Positions 47,718 through 52,223 of a stretch of 52,223 nt of DNA are shown in pieces. Source of the stretch: Chloroflexota bacterium (GTDB taxonomy: Bacteria; Chloroflexota; Anaerolineae; Aggregatilineales; Ch27); contig JAIOAT010000018.1 of NCBI GenBank assembly GCA_019873685.1, positions 1 through 52,223 on the forward strand. The letters are read 5' to 3'. Within the stretch, counting starts at the first letter, position 1. The number at the start of each line of letters is the position of its first letter. The notes beneath the pieces were generated by a model. The model had not been told where the DNA came from, did no database searches, and was given only the letters and a program-made list of their open reading frames with translations. A program made the translations under genes and the position numbers.

Positions 47718-49202
47718 TCACGGTTCCACCGGCTCGGAGGGCGCGGGAACAGACGGCCGGCGGAGCGCGCCCCGGAAGATTTCCCAGGCTTCCAGGACTT
47801 CGTCCCGTTCCAGCCACCACAGCAGCGCCAGGTACACCAGACCGCCGATCGGGATGGTGGTGACCAGAATCGCCAGATCCGACCAGTCGCTGACCAGCGA
47901 GCGCCACAGCATCACCACCACAAACATGATCCCGCCGCCCACAAGGGGGGAACGGAACACACTGATGTAACGCTTCGGGCTGAAGGCCAGGAAGCGGCTG
48001 GCCAGCCATAGCCGCAGGACAGTCGTGATCATCAGCGCCAGCAGGTTGGCGAATGAAGCGGTGACTGCCAGGGGGGTGCGGGTCGTCATCACCCAGATCA
48101 GAGGAAAGGTGTACATGCCCTCAACCAGCAGCAGTTTGGTGGAAATATCCGGGCGGCCCAGCGCCTTGAACACATCCCCGGCGCTCCAGGGCAACGTAGC
48201 CACCATACCCAGCAGCGCCAGCACCTGCACCAGGATGATCGCCGGTTCCCACTGCTCCCCGAAGACAACTGGCACCATTTCCGGCGCGATGGCGACAATA
48301 CCCAGCCCGATCGGGACGGTGACAAATGCTGTGTATTTGGTCGTCGTCAGGAAGCCCTGGATCAGCCTTGCCCGGTCTTCCTTGAGCTTGGCGTAGGCCG
48401 GGAAGATCACTTTGGTCAACACCAGGCTGAAGTTGATCAGGATCATCTCCGGGACCCGCGCCGCAATCGAATAGTAGCCGAGCTGGGTTTCCCCCAGCAG
48501 CAAGCCGATGAACATCTGATCGGCCTGTTCCAGCGCCACGCCCAGCAGGTTGAACAGCAGGATGTAGACGCCATATCCCCAGAGCATCCTGGCCCGATCC
48601 ATGAAGAAGCGGAAACGTGGGCGCCAGGAGCACAGCACCCACTTGCCGATCATGCGTACCATAGAGCCGATCACATGGCTGGAAACCAGGCTCCAGACCC
48701 CGAAGCCCAGCAGGGCCAGCACAATCGCCGCGATACCCTTGATCACCGCGGAAAAAAGATCGGGGATGTAGCGCTGCTTGAACAGCAATTCCTTCTGCAG
48801 CAGGCCGTCATGCGTGTTGCCCAGCGCATTGAAGATGAAGGTCAACGCCATCACCCGCAGCATCGGCACAATGCGGGGGTCATCCACCAGGCGGAGACTG
48901 ATTGGCGCCAGCAGAAAGGCCAGCCCGTACTGCAGCAGGCCGATGCCGATGTTCATCAGGAAGGCGCTATCTGCCGTATCATCCTGGCGTTCCGAGGAAT
49001 AGATCAGCGCATCCTTGATCCCGAAGTCCTGGGTAGCCTCAATGAAGTTCAGCAGCAACAGGGCGTAACTGATCAGACCGAAGTCATCCGGCACCAGCAG
49101 CCGCGCCAACACTGCCGTGCTCAGCATGGTAAAGAGCCGGCTGCTGAAGTACACAATATAAGACCACATCAACCCGCGTACAGCGCGTTTGGCAATTCCC
49201 AC
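47718..49202 (-). CDS. Polysaccharide flippase (Wzx/MATE-like)
   Basis: 494 residues from GTG. An integral membrane protein with about 12-14 helices, of the MOP flippase superfamily. The N-terminus (AKRAVRGLMWSYIVYFSSRL, then LLVPDDFGLISYALLLLNF) is typical of the polysaccharide-biosynthesis branch, and the GDVFKALGRPDI loop and LLVEGMYTFPLIW segment occur in the same group. It moves a lipid-linked sugar across the membrane. The acetyltransferase next to it, and the aldehyde dehydrogenase 40 bases before it, may work in the same surface-polymer route. No polymerase or glycosyltransferase gene is in this cluster. Confidence 0.9.
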   Translation of the reverse strand: MGIAKRAVRGLMWSYIVYFSSRLFTMLSTAVLARLLVPDDFGLISYALLLLNFIEATQDFGIKDALIYSSERQDDTADSAFLMNIGIGLLQYGLAFLLAPISLRLVDDPRIVPMLRVMALTFIFNALGNTHDGLLQKELLFKQRYIPDLFSAVIKGIAAIVLALLGFGVWSLVSSHVIGSMVRMIGKWVLCSWRPRFRFFMDRARMLWGYGVYILLFNLLGVALEQADQMFIGLLLGETQLGYYSIAARVPEMILINFSLVLTKVIFPAYAKLKEDRARLIQGFLTTTKYTAFVTVPIGLGIVAIAPEMVPVVFGEQWEPAIILVQVLALLGMVATLPWSAGDVFKALGRPDISTKLLLVEGMYTFPLIWVMTTRTPLAVTASFANLLALMITTVLRLWLASRFLAFSPKRYISVFRSPLVGGGIMFVVVMLWRSLVSDWSDLAILVTTIPIGGLVYLALLWWLERDEVLEAWEIFRGALRRPSVPAPSEPVEP

Positions 49203-49242
49203 AGTGCTTACGCTTTCATCCTATCAGGCCCACCTGAGCGCC

Positions 49243-50829
49243 CTACCGCCAGAATGCCCGCAACCGATCCCGCAAGGTCGGGCCGTAGAGGGCATCCACC
49301 AGCCGCCTGGCCAGACCCAGCTTGGCCGGATGATAGGGATACCAGAACGGTTCCACCGGCAGCCGCACCCGTTCCACATCCACCGTCTGGGAACAGGTCA
49401 TCTGCAACAGCCCTTCTTCCCCGTGCATACGCCCGTAACCGCTTTCCTTGACTCCGCCCCAGGGTACCTCAGAAATCCCGCTGATCACCAGGTGGGAATT
49501 GACTGAGACATGGCCGACCCTGAGCTGGCGGGCCACGCGCAGGCCGCGCTCGCGATCCTGTGTCCACACACTGGCGGTCAGCCCAAAAGCGGAGTCATTG
49601 TTCAGGCGGATGGCATCCTGTTCATCCTCGGCCTGCAGCACGGCCACGACCGGGCCGAACGTCTCCTCCCGGCAGATGCGCATCTCTGGCGTGACATCGG
49701 CCAGGATTGTCGGCGCGTAGAATTGCCCGCCAAGCTCCCGGAGCCGTCGCCCGCCGATAATCACGCGCGCTCCGCCGGTCACCGCTTCGTTGACCTGCGC
49801 TTCCACGATCTCGATCTGAAAGGGCGTGGTCACCGCCGCCAGCGTGGAAAGCACCGGACGGCCAGCCGGGTCAAGCAGATGCTCCTGAATGGCGCGTTTC
49901 ATCTCCTCCAGCAGCCGGTCCGCCACCTGCCGGACCACGATGACCCGCTCCACCGAAGCGCATGTCTGCCCGGCGTTGAACATCCCCGCCCAGATGATCC
50001 CTCTGGCTGCATGCGGAATATCCGCGTCCTCCAGCACCAGGGCAGCATCTTTGCCGCCCAGTTCCAGCGTTACCGGGATCAACCTTTCGGCGGCAGCGCG
50101 AGCGATCTTCTTGCCGGTGGGCACACTGCCCGTAAAGGCAATTTTGTCCGGATGCGCCTCGATCAGGGCCTTGCCCACCGCCCCATCGCCATGGAGGATG
50201 TGGAACACTTCCGGCGGGATGCCCGCTTCGGCGATCGCTGCCGCGATGACCTCGCCGACCTGCGTGGCATATTCCGACGGTTTGTAGACCACGCTGTTCC
50301 CGGCCAGTAGCGCCCCCACAATCGGGCCAACCGACAGGAAGAGGGGGTAATTCCAGGGAGAGATGACCAGCACCACGCCATACGCCCGGCGCTCGATGAC
50401 AAAGCGACGATGGGGCTGCAACCGCACGGTCACCGGCACCGGCGCAAGCACCCGCTCACCAATGCGGAGGTAGTGGTCGACCATCTCCATGACAGCCAGG
50501 TGCTCGAACTGCGCTTCCGCCAGAACCTTGCCCTGCTCGGCCATGAGAATGCTGATGATGCGTTCCCGCTGGCGGTACAGGGCATCGCGCAGAGCGCGGA
50601 TAAAGATCAGCCGCCGCCTGACGCCAATCCGTTCCCAGGCGATCTGCCCCAGCCGCGCTTCCGCAAAGGCCGTCTGGATGTGCAGCGGCGTAGCCACCGG
50701 AACCTGGCCGAGGACATCTCCGGTGCGCGGAGAACGGGCAACAATCACCCGGGAGTCAAGGTGAACCCTGGAATGGCCACCATCCTCCCGCTCAGCAGCG
50801 GTCGGAGGGTATTCCCGTGAAACGGCCAT
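49243..50829 (-). CDS. Aldehyde dehydrogenase
   Basis: 528 residues, with AGGAGG (50835-50840) before the ATG at 50829. An NAD(P)+-dependent ALDH: SPWNYPLFLSVGPIVGALLAGN, KPSEYATQVG, FTGSVPTGKKIA, ELGGKDAALVLEDAD with the catalytic Glu, FNAGQTCASVERV with the catalytic Cys, and EETFGPVVAVLQAE. A C-terminal extension of about 60 residues follows (VERVRLPVEPFWYPYHPAK), a feature of the longer membrane-associated ALDH group. It oxidises an aldehyde, probably a fatty or aromatic one. It starts after a 155-base gap from the TPR gene, so it may have its own promoter. Confidence 0.92.
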   Translation of the reverse strand: MAVSREYPPTAAEREDGGHSRVHLDSRVIVARSPRTGDVLGQVPVATPLHIQTAFAEARLGQIAWERIGVRRRLIFIRALRDALYRQRERIISILMAEQGKVLAEAQFEHLAVMEMVDHYLRIGERVLAPVPVTVRLQPHRRFVIERRAYGVVLVISPWNYPLFLSVGPIVGALLAGNSVVYKPSEYATQVGEVIAAAIAEAGIPPEVFHILHGDGAVGKALIEAHPDKIAFTGSVPTGKKIARAAAERLIPVTLELGGKDAALVLEDADIPHAARGIIWAGMFNAGQTCASVERVIVVRQVADRLLEEMKRAIQEHLLDPAGRPVLSTLAAVTTPFQIEIVEAQVNEAVTGGARVIIGGRRLRELGGQFYAPTILADVTPEMRICREETFGPVVAVLQAEDEQDAIRLNNDSAFGLTASVWTQDRERGLRVARQLRVGHVSVNSHLVISGISEVPWGGVKESGYGRMHGEEGLLQMTCSQTVDVERVRLPVEPFWYPYHPAKLGLARRLVDALYGPTLRDRLRAFWR

Positions 50830-50984
50830 TCAACGCCTCCTGCGAGGATGGCTCTTACTGCACTGATGCTGGCGAACACCGGCAAGTTGTAACACGAGCT
50901 ATAGTCGAGGGCAACTATCCGAATCCTGCTCACCCATGGCCAGTCTGTCACCGAACAGTCCGGGGCGGGTGCAGGATTATCCAC

Positions 50985-51536
50985 TCAACTCACCCTGCGT
51001 CCGCGAGGCAAAGCGCGGCGGCTCCGCTGGGCCTGCTTGAGCAGGCGCAGCCAGCTCCGGGCATACCGCTGGCGGCTATCCGCCTGCTCCTGAAACAATT
51101 CCACCGCCGCTATCATCTCGCCGATGGCGTCGTCCAGTTCCCCCAGCCGAGCGTGACACAGCCCCAGATAGTAACGTATCTCCGGGCGCGACGGGGCATG
51201 CAGGTGGGCCGCGACAAACGATTCCAGGGCATCCCGGTATTCCTGAGCAGCGAAGGCGATCATGCCCAGGCAGTAGTGCGCCACCCACTGGCGCGGATCC
51301 AGCCGCAAAGCATACGCGAAATCCGCCCGCGCGAAATCCAGGAACTCAGCCCGATTCGATTCCAGATAGATGAAGCCGCGCGTGGTGTAAAGCTCAGCGT
51401 TGTACGGTTCCTCCTCGATCGCCGAAGTGAGGTCGGCCAGCGCCTCCTCATACTGCTTCTTGTCCAGATGGACGAGGCCGCGTTCCAGGTAACGCTCGGC
51501 CAGACTGCGCCCGGAGAACAGTTTCAAGACCCCCAC
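50985..51536 (-). CDS. Tetratricopeptide repeat protein
   Basis: 183 residues from GTG, with AAGGGA (51541-51546) upstream. About four TPR motifs run from 12 to 155 (ERYLERGLVHLDKKQYEEAL, then AELYTTRGFIYLESN, AHYCLGMIAFAAQEYRDAL, PEIRYYLGLCHARLGELDDA). A basic C-terminal tail (KQAQRSRRALPRGRR) could bind nucleic acid or membrane. TPR proteins are scaffolds; the partner is unknown. No signal peptide, so it is cytoplasmic. It lies next to the tRNA-tuf region in the opposite direction, with a -10 (TATACT at 51580-51585, minus) but no clear -35. Confidence 0.85.
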   Translation of the reverse strand: MGVLKLFSGRSLAERYLERGLVHLDKKQYEEALADLTSAIEEEPYNAELYTTRGFIYLESNRAEFLDFARADFAYALRLDPRQWVAHYCLGMIAFAAQEYRDALESFVAAHLHAPSRPEIRYYLGLCHARLGELDDAIGEMIAAVELFQEQADSRQRYARSWLRLLKQAQRSRRALPRGRRVS

Positions 51537-51592
51537 GGTATCCCTTACCCATCCCGGAATCTACGTTCAATCAGAGCCTAGTATAGGGAAAA

Positions 51593-51613
51593 ACACCGGC
51601 AGCAGCCAGGTGT
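51593..51613. terminator. Hairpin between the TPR gene and the tRNA promoter
   Basis: ACACCGGC (51593-51600), loop AGCA, GCC-A-GGTGT (51605-51613), one bulge. T-rich stretches lie on both sides, so it could act on either strand. Confidence 0.45.
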
Positions 51614-51640
51614 GCGGAGCTTTTTTCGGACTGATGACCG

Positions 51641-51669
51641 TTGACAAACCCCCTCCCTTTCGCTAGAAT
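51641..51669 (+). promoter_or_regulatory. First promoter of the tRNA-tuf operon
   Basis: TTGACA at 51641-51646, 17-base spacer, TAGAAT at 51664-51669. The start would be near 51676, about 65 bases before the first tRNA. Confidence 0.8.
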
Positions 51670-51701
51670 TCGGCCTGCTCATCGATTGAGATACGTCGCT
51701 C

Positions 51702-51730
51702 TGGAAAGCTGCCAGGCGGTATGGTATAAT
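51702..51730 (+). promoter_or_regulatory. Second promoter of the tRNA-tuf operon
   Basis: TGGAAA at 51702-51707 (4 of 6), 17-base spacer, TATAAT at 51725-51730. The start would be near 51737, almost at the tRNA 5' end. Confidence 0.7.
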
Positions 51731-51740
51731 GCCCCGGTAT

Positions 51741-51813
51741 GCCGACGTAGCTCAATCGGCAGAGCAAGCGCCTTGTAAGCGCTAGGTTATGGGTTCAAGT
51801 CCCATCGTCGGCT
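51741..51813 (+). tRNA. tRNA-Thr (anticodon TGT)
   Basis: 73 bases. Acceptor GCCGACG pairs with CGTCGGC, discriminator T. The anticodon loop is CTTGTAA with TGT in the middle; the T arm holds GGTTCAAGTCC. CCA is not encoded, so it must be added. It reads ACA codons, and ACG by wobble. Confidence 0.95.
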
Positions 51814-51841
51814 CAGAACCTGCTGCTTAACAAATCAATAA

Positions 51842-51924
51842 GGGTCGGTGTCCCGAGCGGCAAAGGGGGCGGACTGTAAATCCGCTGGCGGAAGCCTTCG
51901 CAGGTTCGATTCCTGCCCGGCCCA
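51842..51924 (+). tRNA. tRNA-Tyr (anticodon GTA)
   Basis: 83 bases, class II type with a long variable arm. Acceptor GGGTCGG pairs with CCGGCCC (one G-T), discriminator A. Anticodon loop CTGTAAA gives GTA; T arm GCAGG-TTCGATT-CCTGC. CCA is not encoded. It reads UAC/UAU. Confidence 0.95.
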
Positions 51925-51943
51925 CTAGGTACCACCTAAAGCT

Positions 51944-52016
51944 GCCCACATAGCTCAGTTGGTAGAGCACGCCCTTGGTAAGGGCGAGGCCATGGGTTCA
52001 AGTCCCATTGTGGGCT
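51944..52016 (+). tRNA. tRNA-Thr (anticodon GGT)
   Basis: 73 bases. Acceptor GCCCACA pairs with TGTGGGC, discriminator T. Anticodon loop TTGGTAA gives GGT, reading ACC/ACU. CCA is not encoded. It precedes tuf by 96 bases. Confidence 0.95.
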
Positions 52017-52063
52017 CTTTTATTGCGTGCAGGTTCACCACCACATTTCCGCAAGTTGTAGTA

Positions 52064-52088
52064 GACAGGTCAGAATCAGGCGCCTGTC
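52064..52088 (+). promoter_or_regulatory. Leader hairpin before tuf
   Basis: GACAGG (52064-52069) and CCTGTC (52083-52088) pair across 13 bases between the last tRNA and tuf. It may be part of tRNA processing or tuf control. Confidence 0.35.
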
Positions 52089-52112
52089 CGAAATCAGGAG
52101 ATCATAGAGAGC

Positions 52113-52223
52113 ATGGCCAAGTTTGAGCGTACGAAGCCGCATGTGAACATTGGGACGATCGGGCATGTGGATCATGGCAAGACGACCCTGACGGCGGCGA
52201 TCACCAAAGTGCTGGCGATGAAG
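52113..52223 (+). CDS. tuf: Elongation factor Tu, N-terminal part
   Basis: The first 37 codons are present; the gene runs off the window. The start [20 protein letters not shown] and the G1 motif GHVDHGKTT (P-loop of the GTPase) identify EF-Tu. AGGAG lies 13-17 bases before the ATG, with AGAGAG closer. It carries aminoacyl-tRNA to the ribosome. It follows tRNA-Thr-Tyr-Thr, probably in the same transcript. Confidence 0.97.
   Translation, partial: MAKFERTKPHVNIGTIGHVDHGKTTLTAAITKVLAMK

Noticed and set aside
1-52223. CRISPR arrays, prophage, toxin-antitoxin or defence genes
   Set aside because: No regularly spaced repeats, integrase/capsid genes or known defence motifs were seen beyond the transposase tail.

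Overview
The window (about 52 kb, GC-rich, frequent GTG and TTG starts) reads as a chromosomal segment of a Chloroflexota bacterium, probably Anaerolineae-like. This is inferred from a lipoprotein with a long Thr/Pro-rich linker, fused gamma-alpha 2-oxoacid:ferredoxin oxidoreductase subunits under a GntR regulator, and an MGDG-synthase-like glycosyltransferase; no rRNA marker is present to fix the taxon. Almost all space is coding. Promoters are recognisable sigma-70 sites (TTGACA/TGGACA, 16-18 bp, TATAAT/TATACT), matching the primary sigma factor gene carried in the window. No CRISPR array, prophage or defence island was seen, and the only mobile DNA is a transposase fragment at the left edge.

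Layout. 1-2.5 kb: transposase tail, SAM methyltransferase, sortase and a small membrane protein. 2.7-8 kb: a metallo-hydrolase behind a CRP-type palindrome, then four consecutive DegV (fatty-acid-binding) paralogues and a YbaK deacylase. 8-13.2 kb: translation genes prfA-prmC-tsaC, asnB, and rpsT. 13.3-18.7 kb: atypical response regulator, M20 peptidase, AstE-like deacylase, a four-Cys small protein, and an SH3 lipoprotein. 18.8-26.9 kb: ABC exporter, Ca-type P-ATPase, moeA, a FabL-type enoyl-ACP reductase and an unknown membrane protein. 26.9-30.6 kb: gntR-korA-korB. 30.8-38 kb: PH-domain membrane protein, glycerol-1-phosphate dehydrogenase-like enzyme, receiver-kinase, FAH hydrolase, duplicated RNase H, MGDG-synthase-like enzyme, deoxynucleoside kinase. 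38-42 kb: two tandem solute-binding proteins and an aldo/keto reductase. 42.3-44.3 kb: DUF177 protein and sigA behind one strong promoter with a long leader. 44.3-51.5 kb: a leftward run of SDR, CrtC-like protein, acetyltransferase, flippase, aldehyde dehydrogenase and TPR protein. 51.6-52.2 kb: tRNA-Thr, tRNA-Tyr, tRNA-Thr and the start of tuf.

Themes. Several genes concern lipids and envelope: four DegV proteins, FabL, a G1P-dehydrogenase-like enzyme, an MGDG-synthase-like enzyme, flippase and FemAB-like acetyltransferase, sortase. They are not one operon, so a shared pathway is only a suggestion. I found no unambiguous new multi-gene system. The strongest candidates for a closer look are the four-gene DegV array with a different control region before three of its genes, the sortase plus small membrane protein pair, the RNase H with a catalytically dead second copy, and the tandem orphan binding proteins.
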